Assembly (NCBI GenBank): GCA_947453875.1
Contig: CANGIH010000019.1
Coordinates: forward strand, 1-13,537
DNA from: Planctomycetaceae bacterium
GTDB taxonomy: Bacteria > Planctomycetota > Planctomycetia > Pirellulales > UBA1268
Reading direction: 5' to 3'
DNA length: 13,537 bases
The first letter of the stretch is position 1. Each line of letters begins with the position of its first letter. This document shows positions 1-10,300 of this stretch, in pieces. The notes under the pieces are model-generated. The model was not told the origin of the DNA. It ran no database searches and saw only the letters and a program-made list of their open reading frames with translations. A program made the translations under genes and the position numbers.

Positions 1-2
1 GT

Positions 3-1067
3 CGCAACGATCAGGTGGCCACCGATCTGCGGCTGTGGTGCCGTCGGGCGATCGACCGGATCGATTCCGCGATGGCGGCACTGCAGCAGTCGTTTCTCGG
101 GCTGGCCGAGCGGGAGGCCGACCTTGTCATCCCCGGCTACACCCACCTCCGCAGGGCCCAGCCGGTGCTCGCTGCCCACCAGATCCTATCCTGGTGCGAG
201 AAGATCGGCCGTGACCGCGACCGGCTGGCCGACTGCCGGAAGCGCACCAACATCCTGCCGCTCGGCTCGGGGGCACTGGCGGGCACGAGCCTGCCGATCG
301 ACCGCGAGCATGTCCGCGCCGGCCTTGAGTTCGCCGCGGTGGCGGCCAACAGCCTCGACGCCGCCAGCGACCGCGACTTCGCCTGCGAGCTCGCCTTCGT
401 GATCGCGCTGGCATCCATCCATCTTTCGCAGTGGGCGGAGGAGTGGATCATCTGGAGCACCGAGGAATTCGGGTTTCTCAAGCTTCCCGAGAACTTCTGC
501 ACCGGCAGCTCGATCATGCCGCAGAAGATCAATCCCGACGTCCTCGAACTGGTGCGCGGCAAGTCGGCAAGGGCGGTCGGCAACCTCCAGTCGCTCCTGG
601 TGCTGCTGAAAGGGCTCCCCACCGCCTACAACCGCGACCTTCAGGAAGACAAGGAGCCGCTGTTCGACTCGGTCGACACCCTCGAAGCGGTGCTTGGCGT
701 GGCCGCCCCACTCGTGGCGGGGACGAGCTTCGACCGGCCGCGGATCGCCGCCACGCTCGACCGCGGGCACCTCGACGCCACGAGCCTAATGGAGGCCCTG
801 ATCGCCACGGGCACCCCGCAGCGGATCGCGCACGAGACGGTCGGGAAGCTCGTCCGCCGGGCGATGCGCAAAGGCGTGTCGCTGGAAGAGCTTGCCGATG
901 AGGAATTCTCGGCAGACTGCGCGGGATGGAACGCCACTCTGCGGAGCGCACTTGGGGCATCCAGGGCAGTTGGACGGATGGCGAGTTTCGGCTCCACGGC
1001 ACCGGCCCGTGTGGCCGACCAAATCAAGGCGTGGCAGCAGCGGCTCGGGGCCGCAGGCGGCGCGTGA
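3..1067 (+). CDS. argH: argininosuccinate lyase, 5' end outside the window
   Basis: This enzyme splits argininosuccinate into arginine and fumarate, the last step of arginine synthesis, in the cytoplasm as a homotetramer. The frame is open from the first bases and begins with RNDQVATDLRLW, a conserved internal stretch of ArgH, so the GTG at 15 is an internal valine and the true start lies upstream. About 354 residues are visible; the family is usually around 460, so roughly 100 N-terminal residues are missing. GYTHLRRAQP carries the conserved histidine (most relatives have GYTHLQ). The fumarase/aspartase superfamily signature GSSIMPQKIN lies at 504-533 and holds the catalytic serine of the flexible loop. 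The stop TGA is at 1065-1067, and the next gene follows after 18 nt in the same direction, which suggests co-transcription. Assignment is secure; only the start is missing. Confidence 0.96.
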   Translation, partial: RNDQVATDLRLWCRRAIDRIDSAMAALQQSFLGLAEREADLVIPGYTHLRRAQPVLAAHQILSWCEKIGRDRDRLADCRKRTNILPLGSGALAGTSLPIDREHVRAGLEFAAVAANSLDAASDRDFACELAFVIALASIHLSQWAEEWIIWSTEEFGFLKLPENFCTGSSIMPQKINPDVLELVRGKSARAVGNLQSLLVLLKGLPTAYNRDLQEDKEPLFDSVDTLEAVLGVAAPLVAGTSFDRPRIAATLDRGHLDATSLMEALIATGTPQRIAHETVGKLVRRAMRKGVSLEELADEEFSADCAGWNATLRSALGASRAVGRMASFGSTAPARVADQIKAWQQRLGAAGGA

Positions 1068-1070
1068 CTC

Positions 1071-1080
1071 CAGGGAGGGG
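1071..1080 (+). promoter_or_regulatory. ribosome binding site for the HEAT/receiver-like gene
   Basis: A purine-rich AGGGAGGGG run lies in the 18-nt gap after argH, 5 nt before a GTG at 1086. It supports the GTG start over the in-frame ATG at 1143, which has no comparable site, although the later start would give a more usual signal-peptide length. Confidence 0.5.
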
Positions 1081-1085
1081 GAATC

Positions 1086-3612
1086 GTGGCAGCCAGGGTG
1101 CGACCAGATCGGCTTGGGGTCGCGCCGGGGCCTCATGCGCCCATGCGTCGGCCACGGGGATGGGGGGCGATCATCCTGTCTGCAGTCGTGCCTGTCCTCC
1201 CCCTCGTTGGCATCGCGTCTGCCGGTCAGCCCTGCCCCAACTGCGGGCCGCTGACCACCAGCCCCTGGCAATTCCCCTTCGATGAAGGGCACGACCACGA
1301 CCCAACGGTGTCGGTGCTCGCCCGGGAGGCCGCGCCGAAGGGGCCGCGACCGCTCGACGCGCTCCAGCAGGCGGTGGTCGATTCGCTGGCTGCCGAGCGG
1401 CGGGAGACTGCCGCGGAGATGCTCGACGCCGCGATCCGCGCGGCGGATGTCGAAGCCGATAAGGCGGCGTTGGGTTGGTTTACCTCCGTGCTCGACAAGG
1501 TGGCCGATGCCGGCAACGACCGGGCCAGCCTCCTTGCCGACCTCGGCGACAGTGCCGATCAGGCGAGCCTCCTCCGCCTGGCGCGCCGCCTGCAGCCGCT
1601 CGACGCCGACGCCCCCAGGCTGATCGAGGCGATGCGTGAAGCGGCGCGGCAGCGGCGGCGCGACCCGGCCCGGATGGCCCGTGCGGCGGCCGATCTGGCC
1701 AGCGAATCCCCTGCCGTCCGCGAGGCCGCCGTGGCCGAATTGGCCACCTCCCGGATCGACGCCCTTCCTGCACTCGTCGACACTCTCCAGTCGGATGCCC
1801 CTGAGCAGCGGGTGGCCAGGGTCCTGGCCCGCGAGATCGTCGCCGACATCGGCCCCGATGCCCGCGAGCCCCTCCTGGCGATCCTCGCCAGCAACGATGT
1901 CGGCCGGTGGCAGGGGGCGATCGCCGGCCTGGAGGCCGGTGGCATCGCCGATGTCGCCGACTTCCTCCTCGCGCCCGCGCTCGTGGGTGGGACGCCCGCC
2001 GGAGCGCAGCGGGCAGCCCTTGCGGCGCTGCAGCGCCATGCGGCCCGACTCGCGGGTGAACCCGACCCGACGATCCTCGAGCCACCGCTCCCGAACACCG
2101 CCATCGCCATCGTGGCCAACCGTCTCGACTGCGTCCTCTCGCCAGCCGGCCTGCCGCAGGTGCCACCGCACCCGGAAGAGGGGCCTCCGACGATCCGCCG
2201 CCATCGCTGGAATGCCGAGGCCCGCCGCTTCGAGACGGTGGATGTCTCCCCACGACTGGCGCGAAGCATTGATGCCGCCCACCTCGCGCGCGATCTCGAA
2301 GCCCTCGACGCTCATGACCCTCTCGCCGTGCGACTGGTGATCCTCGCCCGGGTCGATTCGCTGCTCCTGTCCGCCGGGCCCGCGGAGACCGCCCTCGACT
2401 CGATCCCCCCCGAACGCCTCGCGGCCGCGTTCAGCGGTCCCGACAGCCTCGACCCGACCGTCGTCACCGACACGATCGAAGCGGCGATCGAGCGGGACAT
2501 GCCCGAGGTGGCCCTCGCGGGAGTGTGGCAACTCGAGGCGATGCACACCACGAAGGATGGCATCGCTGCGGCCGCGCTGCCCCCCGCCACTCGCAAGGCG
2601 CTCGTCCGGCTCGTCGATGCCCCGAGCGAGACGCTCGCGTTCGCCGCCGCCCGGACGCTCGCCCTCACCGGGGGCGATGCCGCCTACCATGGCTCGAGCC
2701 GGGTGATCGAGCGACTCCTTCACGCCGCCACCTCGCGAGGGGCCGACCACGCGGTCGTGGCCCATCCCGATCTTGCCGTCGGCAACGAACTCGCCGCGGC
2801 GGTTTCGCGGTACGGATTCCGGACCACGGTCGTGGAAAGCGGGCACGAAGCGCTCCGCGCCGCGAGGGCCGACGCCGACACGACCCTCGTCCTCCTCGGC
2901 GCCCGGCTGGCGATGCCCGGCGCTTTCGAGACGCTCCAGGGGCTGCGGCAGGCGGGCCGCGGCGACGTCGTTCCCGTGATGATCGTCGTCGATCCACTCG
3001 ACGACCACGGCCGCGGCAGAAAGCTCACCCAGCTCATCCTCCAGGCCCGCTCCCACGGCTGCGTGGCGATCATCGACCGGCTGCCGAGCTTCTTCGGGCC
3101 GCTTGTCGATGAAGCGGGCAACGTCGTCTCCCCGCCCCGCTTTCCCGAGGAGCTCGCGACGATCGCCGGGCCCGTGCAGGCCGATCCGGCCTGGCGGCAG
3201 GCCCGCGCCGCGGAGCGGCTCGAGCGGGCCCGGCAGGCGCTGGAAATCCTCGCCCTCCTCGGCCACGCCGACCACGACGTGGCGGCGGCCGAAGAGCAGG
3301 CCCGCCTCGCCCTCACCACGCCGACGCTCGTTCCCGCCGCCCTCAAGCTCCTGGCGGTGATCGGCCGGCCCGGCGCGCAAGGGGCGCTTGTTCGCCACGC
3401 GATGGCGGCGTCGGCCCCGGAAATCCGCCCCCTGGCGCTTGCAGCTCTGGGCGAGAATGTCGCCCGCCACGGGATGTTGCTAGCGCCCGACGACATGGAG
3501 GACCTGTGCCGAAGCTACACTTCAGGCCGGGACGCCGTGCAGCGGAAGACCGCCGGCACGATCCTCGCCCTCCTCCCGAAACGCGTCCCCCCCACCATTG
3601 TGCCCCCCGTCG

Positions 3613-3641
<29 letters not shown>
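1086..3641 (+). CDS. HEAT-repeat protein with degenerate receiver-like domain and N-terminal signal/anchor
   Basis: The molecular role is unknown. The 851-residue product begins with a basic stretch and a hydrophobic segment at residues 28-46 that ends ASA, which looks like a signal peptide or membrane anchor; CPNC follows at residues 50-53. Residues about 194-322 and 742-797 consist of short amphipathic helices with repeated A/L/V spacing, typical of HEAT or ARM repeats. Residues about 555-680 resemble a response-regulator receiver (SRYGF, SGHEALRAA, LVLLGARLAMPG), but the acidic pair is HP, the phosphoacceptor position is Gly605 and the usual Lys is absent. The GTG start follows a strong ribosome binding site; an ATG at 1143 (residue 20) is the alternative and would give a tidier signal peptide. 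The gene lies 18 nt after argH, and its end overlaps the sigma-54 activator gene. HEAT content is fairly sure; the receiver likeness is by eye; function is open. Confidence 0.8.
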
Positions 3642-4677
<1,036 letters not shown>

Positions 4678-4772
4678 TGCAGGCTTAGGCCAGCACGCAA
4701 CAGCACCACATCACCCCACCTGCCGCCGCCAGCGAGGGGTCGCCCGTGGGCCGAGAGCCGGAGCGAACGCCC

Positions 4773-4800
4773 GGCGACGGGGCCCAGGCGCCCCGAAGCC
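4773..4800. terminator. GC-rich hairpin in the convergent gap, possible bidirectional terminator
   Basis: GGGGC (4779-4783) pairs with GCCCC (4790-4794) around a 6-nt loop, and GGC (4773-4775) can pair with GCC (4798-4800) outside a 3x3 internal loop. It lies between the convergent sigma-54 activator and lipA genes, where a terminator is expected, but no T-tract follows on either strand. The rest of 4678-4839 shows no gene. Confidence 0.3.
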
Positions 4801-4823
4801 ACGTTTGAGAAGGAATCAGGGTC

Positions 4824-4836
4824 GGCCGCAGCGGCC
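4824..4836 (-). terminator. short perfect inverted repeat just after lipA
   Basis: GGCCGC and GCGGCC flank a single A, which would fold as a 5-bp stem with a 3-nt loop. It begins 3 nt beyond the lipA stop. There is no T-tract, so this is only a candidate for a terminator or mRNA-end structure. Confidence 0.25.
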
Positions 4837-4839
4837 CCC

Positions 4840-5802
4840 CTACCCGACGCGGCCGTCCTCGGTCATCTCGCGGGCGTGGTAGCTCGAGCGGACAAGCGGC
4901 CCGGAGGCGACCTTCGCGAATCCCATCCGCCGCGCCAGCGCCCCGATCTCGTCAAACTCCTCCGGCGGCACGTAGCGTTCGACCGGCAGCGAATCGAGCG
5001 TTGGCTGGAGATACTGGCCGAGGGTGAGAAAATCGACGGAGTGGGCGAGGAGATCGGCGAAGACGTCGAGCAGCTCGTCGCGGGTCTCGCCGAGACCGAG
5101 CATCAGTCCGCTTTTCGTCTTCACCTCGGGCATGATCCGCTTCGCACGGGAGAGCAGCTCGAGCGTCCAGGGATAGCGGCTCTTGCGGCCTCGGACCTCG
5201 CGGTAGAGCCGCGGCACCGTCTCGGTGTTGTGGTTGAAGACATCCGGCCGCGATTCCATCACCACACCAAGCGCCCCATCCTTGTCGAGGAAGTCGGGGA
5301 CGAGGACCTCGATCTTCGCGCCGGTCGCGGCACGGACGGCGTCGACTGTGCGGCGGAAATGGTCGGCGCCGCCGTCGGGGAGATCGTCGCGGGTGACGCT
5401 CGTGATCACGACATGCTCGAGCCCGAGCCGCCGGGCCGCCTCTGCGACACGCTCGGGCTCGTCGAGCTCGAGGGCCTCCGTCTTGCCGCGGGGCACGGAG
5501 CAGAATCCGCAGGGGCGGGTACAGACGTTGCCGAGGATCATGAACGTGGCCGTCCGCGACGACCAGCACTCGAGCCGGTTGGGGCACTTCGCCGAGGAGC
5601 AGACCGTCTCCAAGCCGAGTTCGGCGATCAGGCCGGCCGTCTCGCCATGCCCACCGCCCGGCGCCAGATTCTGCCGCAGCCAGGGGGGGAGGCGACGGCC
5701 GGCAGGAAAGGCCGTCGGAGGCGTCGCGCACGACGGCGCCGCTGCCGGGGCGGTATCGACGATGGTCAACGGAGCGAATGGCGATCCTCGGTCATCCGAC
5801 AC
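4840..5802 (-). CDS. lipA: lipoyl synthase (radical SAM)
   Basis: LipA inserts two sulfur atoms into octanoyl groups attached to the E2 subunits of 2-oxoacid dehydrogenases and to glycine-cleavage H protein. With the GTG at 5802 the product has 320 residues, a normal length. It has the LipA-specific auxiliary cluster cysteines C68, C73 and C79 (in CSSAKCPNRLEC), the radical-SAM motif CTRPCGFC at C94, C98 and C101, and the C-terminal RSSYHA at 305-310, whose first serine binds the auxiliary cluster in known LipA structures. The 5802 start is preferred over the longer GTG at 5829 because AGGGAGGT (complement of 5811-5818) lies 8 nt before it. The start overlaps the end of the LipB-like gene by 11 nt, so translation is probably coupled. 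All catalytic ligands are present. Confidence 0.96.
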   Translation of the reverse strand: MSDDRGSPFAPLTIVDTAPAAAPSCATPPTAFPAGRRLPPWLRQNLAPGGGHGETAGLIAELGLETVCSSAKCPNRLECWSSRTATFMILGNVCTRPCGFCSVPRGKTEALELDEPERVAEAARRLGLEHVVITSVTRDDLPDGGADHFRRTVDAVRAATGAKIEVLVPDFLDKDGALGVVMESRPDVFNHNTETVPRLYREVRGRKSRYPWTLELLSRAKRIMPEVKTKSGLMLGLGETRDELLDVFADLLAHSVDFLTLGQYLQPTLDSLPVERYVPPEEFDEIGALARRMGFAKVASGPLVRSSYHAREMTEDGRVG

Positions 5803-6601
5803 GGCTGAAGACCTCCCTGGAATCGCCACCGGCTCTCACCGGCAGCGGGAACCCCGATTGGATGTGGGACGCGGGGAAAGCATAGGCATCGACGACCTGC
5901 TCGACGAGCGCCGCCCGCGCGTCCTGCAGGCGGACACGGCGCTGCACATCGGCCTCGACGCAGCTCATCGCGACGGCGCCACGTGGGCTGCCGGTGGCCA
6001 TGCGGATGCGGTGGGCGATGTCGGCCGTGGCATCGACGTCGGCGGTGCGGGTGACGTTGAGCCAGGCGCCATGGCTGACGACTCCGCGGCGGACGGCGAT
6101 CCCCACCGCCGCGAGCAGGCCGGTGCGCCCGAAGACCCCGTGGCAGCGGGAATCGCGGGCGGCGCCGCAGCGGAGACGGCGGATCGCCCCCTCCAAGCCG
6201 GTTTCCATCCGCTCGATGCAGCCACCGACGTCGTGGCGGGTGAGGCCGAGATCCTCGAGCGTGGCGAAGAGGGCGACATGGATCTGCCCCGGGCCATGGA
6301 GGATCGCGCCACCACCGCGGCCGAGAAAACGGACCCCGAGGCGGCGGCGGGAGAGTTCTTCGTCGGTCAGGTCGACGTCGCGGCGTGACCCGAGCCGGCC
6401 GATCGTGATCGACCGCTCGAGCTCGCAGAGCACGAGTGTCGGCGGGCGTCCGCCCGGTTCCGAGACATCCCAGGCGAGGCGTTCGCCCATGGCGGCCCAG
6501 GCATCGAGGCCGATCGGGCCGGCGAGCCATACCGACACCCCCCGCCGGGCGGGACGGCCGGAGGATGGCTCGGAGTGGCTCTTCGACGGCGTGGGGCTCA
6601 T
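5792..6601 (-). CDS. lipB: LipB-like octanoyltransferase family protein with altered active site
   Basis: LipB moves octanoyl groups from acyl carrier protein to lipoyl domains, supplying LipA's substrate. The 269-residue product has the family core: SITIGR at 64-69, RGGGAILHGPGQ at 95-106 (family RGGxxTYHGPGQ), and VRRGVVSHG...LNV at 170-183. Two landmarks look lost. Aligned backward from RRG, the catalytic Lys of LipB (Lys135 in E. coli) falls on Leu162, and the nucleophilic Cys of the PCG motif falls on Thr203 in ATG (202-204). The only nearby Cys is Cys214. It may therefore be a divergent enzyme with another nucleophile, a non-catalytic lipoate-binding paralogue, or an LplA/LipB-superfamily member with a different job. 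The ATG at 6601 has no strong ribosome binding site. It lies 68 nt after the DUF1080 gene and overlaps lipA. Family membership is clear; activity is doubtful. Confidence 0.85.
   Translation of the reverse strand: MSPTPSKSHSEPSSGRPARRGVSVWLAGPIGLDAWAAMGERLAWDVSEPGGRPPTLVLCELERSITIGRLGSRRDVDLTDEELSRRRLGVRFLGRGGGAILHGPGQIHVALFATLEDLGLTRHDVGGCIERMETGLEGAIRRLRCGAARDSRCHGVFGRTGLLAAVGIAVRRGVVSHGAWLNVTRTADVDATADIAHRIRMATGSPRGAVAMSCVEADVQRRVRLQDARAALVEQVVDAYAFPASHIQSGFPLPVRAGGDSREVFSRVG
5811..5818 (-). promoter_or_regulatory. ribosome binding site of lipA, within the end of the LipB-like gene
   Basis: The minus strand reads AGGGAGGT, 8 nt before the GTG at 5802. It selects that start over the in-frame GTG at 5829, which would lie upstream of the site. 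Confidence 0.6.
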
Positions 6602-6644
6602 GGAGACTTTCTAGCAGCCAGCCCGGCGCCATCGCTACCCGGTT

Positions 6645-6659
6645 GCGGCGTCGTGCCGC
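6645..6659. other. small intercistronic hairpin
   Basis: GCGGC and GCCGC flank a 5-nt loop in the 68-nt gap between the DUF1080 and LipB-like genes. There is no T-tract. It could be an RNA processing or attenuation element, or chance in GC-rich DNA. Confidence 0.2.
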
Positions 6660-6669
6660 GGGCCACCGC

Positions 6670-7344
6670 TCACTTCCCCTCGCCGAGCGGACGGATGCGG
6701 AGGTTGCGGTAGCGGATCGTCCCCACGAGGCCGCCGTGGATCTGCAGCGCGATCATTCCCTTCCCGGCAATGGCGTCGTCTGGCTCGATCCAGTCGACGG
6801 TCTCGACGCCGTTGAGTTCGAGGCGGATCCGCTTTCCCTCCGCTCGGATCCGATACGAATGCCAGCCATCGATCCCACCGGCAAGCGCCGCCGCGACCAT
6901 CCGTTCGGCGGGAACTGCCAGGAGCGTGTTGCGACGGCTCTCGTCGTAGAGGGCGCCGAAATAGCCGGGGCCAATGTCGGCCTGATAGCCGCTCACCTCA
7001 TGGTGATTCGGGATCCGCACCGAGCGGAATTGGACACCGGCGTTGGCACCCTCCTTGGCATCGAGCTTGTATTCGAGTCGCAGCTCGAAATCGCCATACT
7101 CCCGCGCAGTGGCAAGAAACTCGTTCCGCGGCGCGGCGGATTCGGGAGAGCCGGCCACGATGTCGCCATTCTCGATCCGCCAGGTGGAGTCAAAGTCTCC
7201 CCCCCACCCGGCGAAAGTCTTGCCGTCGAAGAGCGGCTCGAAGCCTGACTCATCGGCCCGGGCCGCCGCGGCAACGAGGGCCCACAGGACGAGGATCCCC
7301 CTGATGGTCCGGGGGAGAATCGCGACCGCGGATGGGAGGGCCAT
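6670..7344 (-). CDS. exported 3-keto-disaccharide hydrolase (DUF1080) family protein
   Basis: DUF1080 proteins adopt a concanavalin-like jelly roll; characterised members cleave 3-keto-disaccharides, and many copies occur in planctomycetes and Bacteroidetes. The 224-residue product starts with a signal peptide (basic start, hydrophobic residues about 16-28, likely cleavage after ARA at 30), so it probably works in the periplasm or outside. The family opening FEPLFDGKTFAGW lies at about 35-47, followed by GDFELRLEYKL, NAGVQFRS and a C-terminal NLRIRPL strand, so the domain is complete at normal length. The ATG at 7344 is chosen because GGAG lies 7 nt upstream and the signal peptide begins there; the open frame continues to 7698 only as a by-product of high GC. 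It follows the 1341-residue gene by 46 nt and precedes the lipoylation genes; no functional link between them is obvious. Confidence 0.9.
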   Translation of the reverse strand: MALPSAVAILPRTIRGILVLWALVAAAARADESGFEPLFDGKTFAGWGGDFDSTWRIENGDIVAGSPESAAPRNEFLATAREYGDFELRLEYKLDAKEGANAGVQFRSVRIPNHHEVSGYQADIGPGYFGALYDESRRNTLLAVPAERMVAAALAGGIDGWHSYRIRAEGKRIRLELNGVETVDWIEPDDAIAGKGMIALQIHGGLVGTIRYRNLRIRPLGEGK

Positions 7345-7390
7345 GACGGGACTCCGGGAAGGAAACGGTGGAAAGCGGGTGCGGTGATGA

Positions 7391-10300
7391 TCAGGTGGCC
7401 GGGCGCGGCTCGAGCGCCGTCCGCAGATCGGCCCAGGCCAGCGGCAACCACGGGACCGCATCGGGGAGCGTGACGAGCGGCCGATGGGGCTGGCCATCAT
7501 TGCCAACGTTCTCGAGTTCACGGTCGACGGTGCTCCCGAGACGGTCGAGCCAGTCGGGGATTTCCACCCCCGAACCGCCCGCCACGCCGATGAACCCCAC
7601 CGCCCGCTCCTCAAAGCGGGCCCCGGCGCCGACAGGATCGCCGCTGACGAGTTCGCGGACGGCCGGCTCGACGAGGGCCTCGAGATCATCCTGCTCAAGC
7701 ACGGCGGTGAACGGCCGACGCACCCGGTCGGCGATGCAGGCTAGCCGCACGCCCCATTGGGTCTCGAGCTTCGTGAGTTTGTCGGTGATCTCCGACGCAG
7801 TGTCGGCGGTCTCCTCGTGCATCCGTCCGCGCCACGCCGCGGCGGCCTCGGGCACCCCGGTCCGCGCGAGAACGCGGTGAGCCATGTTCACCGGCCGGAG
7901 GGTCCAGGCGATCCGCTCGTATTCGGCCTTGATGCGGAGAAAATCGAGGAGGATGTGCAGGCACTCACCCCGATCCGACTGCGTGGTGGTGGAATTCCAG
8001 TCACGGTACTCGGCATGGTTCTCGGCGATGCACTCGAGCGCCAGCCGCATCCGTGCGGCGGCCTGCTTCGTCGACAGCTCGCCGCCCGAGAGCGCCTCGA
8101 TGAGCCGGCGCGGGCGGAGCGGGCCGCGTGTATCGGCAGGCTCGTTGCCATGGCGCTCGACCTGCTCGTCGAGCCAGCGGCGGACGCCTCCACGAAGAAT
8201 TCCGCGGAGCGAGGGAGGCGCGAGGAGGTGCTGGGTGAACAGGCCGGCGCCGTAACGCTCGATGAATTCCTGCAGGGCGGCGAAGGCGCGCGGATCACGG
8301 ACCCGCTCGAGGACGGAGAGCCGCAGCTGGCGGGCGTGTGTCATCCAGGTGTCGAGGAGACGGGGCACGAGGAGAGAGAGTCCCTCGAGGATCCGCTCGG
8401 TGACGATCGGCGCTGGAGGAGACTGGCCGTCATCACTGCGGGCACTGACGACGATCCGCTCCACGAGCGCCGACGCAGCGGCTTCGAAGACCCGATCAAA
8501 CTCGCTGACGCTCGCGGCCCCCTGCGGACGACGGCTCTCGAGTGCCTTGGCGAGGTGGACCACCGCCGACGTCTCGGCGACGAGCCCCACCCTCGGCAGA
8601 CACCCTGCGAGCCGCTCGAGAAGACGCTCACGGGCTCGGGCCCGGACGATCCGGTCGGGCCGGCCACCGCGGGAGAGGGGCACATAGAGGACAGGTTGGC
8701 CGACGAGCCGGCCACGGACGACATCGAGCCATTGCCGCGAGTGATCGGCATCGCCAGCCAGGAGCGCAGCGAGCAATCTCCCCACCGCTCCCTTGGACGC
8801 GGCCTTGGCACCGGAGGACGGCCTCCGCGGCGGGCGGCCGACATGAAGGCGGGCCGAGAGCATCCAGAGCGTCTCGGTGGCCTGCACCGCCGCGTCGACG
8901 AGTCGTTCGGCAGCGGCGTCCCGCTGCCAGCGGAGACGGTCGTATTCCGAAGGGGGCATGCCAGGGGGGGGCCCCGGATCGGCGCCGGCGATCGCGCCTG
9001 CCGCGCGGACCATCGTGCGCCGCAGCCGACGGAGATGGTGGCGCCATCCCTTCACCGAATCGATCTCGGCATCGGTGGGTGTGGACCGGTCGGCCACGTC
9101 GGCTGCCGAGAGCGTCGTCACGGCATGACGGAGGAGGCGGAAGAGGCTGCCGAGAAACTCCGCGGCATGCTCCACCTCGCCGACCCCCCCCACTGCCGTC
9201 CCTCCGGCCCCTTCGACGTCGAGCATGCCGTCGTCGACACCGTCATCGGTCGAGTCGTGCCAGACCATCGATTCATACGCCGCCGCGACGCTCTCCTCGC
9301 TTCCGGGGCTGTCATCATCGGCATCCTCTCCCGCCACGTCGTCGTCGCGATTCGAGCGACGACGCGAGCCGGTCTCGGGCCGCTGGGCGAATCGCTCGAT
9401 GCACTCGGCCACACCGGAGGTGTTGGCCTCGACCAGTTCGAGGAAGCGGCGGACACGGTTGCGACCGGCCGGCGTGCGGTCGACGACGGCCAGTGCCAGC
9501 CATTTGGTCGCCGACGAGAGCCACACCGCACCGAGTCGCTCCACCTCGACCCCCTCGAGAAGCGAAGCCCAGTGGACAAGCAGCCCCATCGCCCCGTCGA
9601 GATCCCCTTCGCGGAGGAGCGCCTCGGCGGCGTGGGAATGACTCCGTGGGGAAGAGAACTCGGCAACCTCATTGCGCCAGAATCCCGGCGCGGGGGGCAA
9701 GGGGGCGGTCTCGCGGCGACGGCCGAGCGCTCCGATCACCTCGCGTGAGGAAACAAGCATCTCCCGACCGGAAAGATGGGGCACGCCGCTGACGGTGGTG
9801 GTGGCGTGACGATCCCACCAGCCGGCGAGTTTCTCGCAGGCGGCGCCGGCGCGGGCGGCCAGCGCCGGGGGGCCCTCGACACTCGCGGCCCGCCAGGCAG
9901 CGGCATAGCCGTCGAGGATCGAGGCCACCGTCGCCACCAGATCGTCGACGCGCGGGTCGGGCAGGCTCTCCCCTCCCGGTTCGTGGAGCGGAAACTGCCC
10001 GGAGAGGCCGAGGATGTTCCACGGATCGACCGCCGCCCCACACCCCACGGCGTGGAAGAGGAGATCGGTGGCGGCATCGAGTGCATCGAGGGCCGCTGCC
10101 GCTCCGCCGCCCAGGGTGCCCCCATCGCTGCCGCGGCGGACCGCGGCTTGGGCGGCGACCACACGGCTGGTGATCCGGGCGAACATCCGTGCTGACGCCG
10201 CCGGGACGAGCGCCGCCATCCGTTCCGCCCCCTCGGCCCGCCCCAGGCGGGAGAAGACCCCTGCTAGGGCCACCGCCTCCACCTGACGGGCACGGCGACC

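Noticed and set aside
15..17. GTG at 15 as the argH start
   Set aside because: It is the valine of the conserved RNDQVATDLRLW segment; the frame is open to the window edge.
786..3470. Long minus-strand open frame opposite the HEAT gene (894 codons)
   Set aside because: Its product is a Gly/Arg/Glu-rich string without family motifs, runs across the argH/HEAT boundary, and is the usual antisense by-product of high-GC codon use.
7345..7698. N-terminal extension of the DUF1080 gene
   Set aside because: It would bury the signal peptide and run over the end of the upstream gene; GGAG before the ATG at 7344 marks the real start.
7757..9748. Long plus-strand open frame opposite the 1341-residue gene (663 codons)
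   Set aside because: Arg/Gly/Pro/His-rich composition, no ribosome binding site or domain, and fully antisense to the better-supported minus-strand gene. The same holds for 10319-12079.
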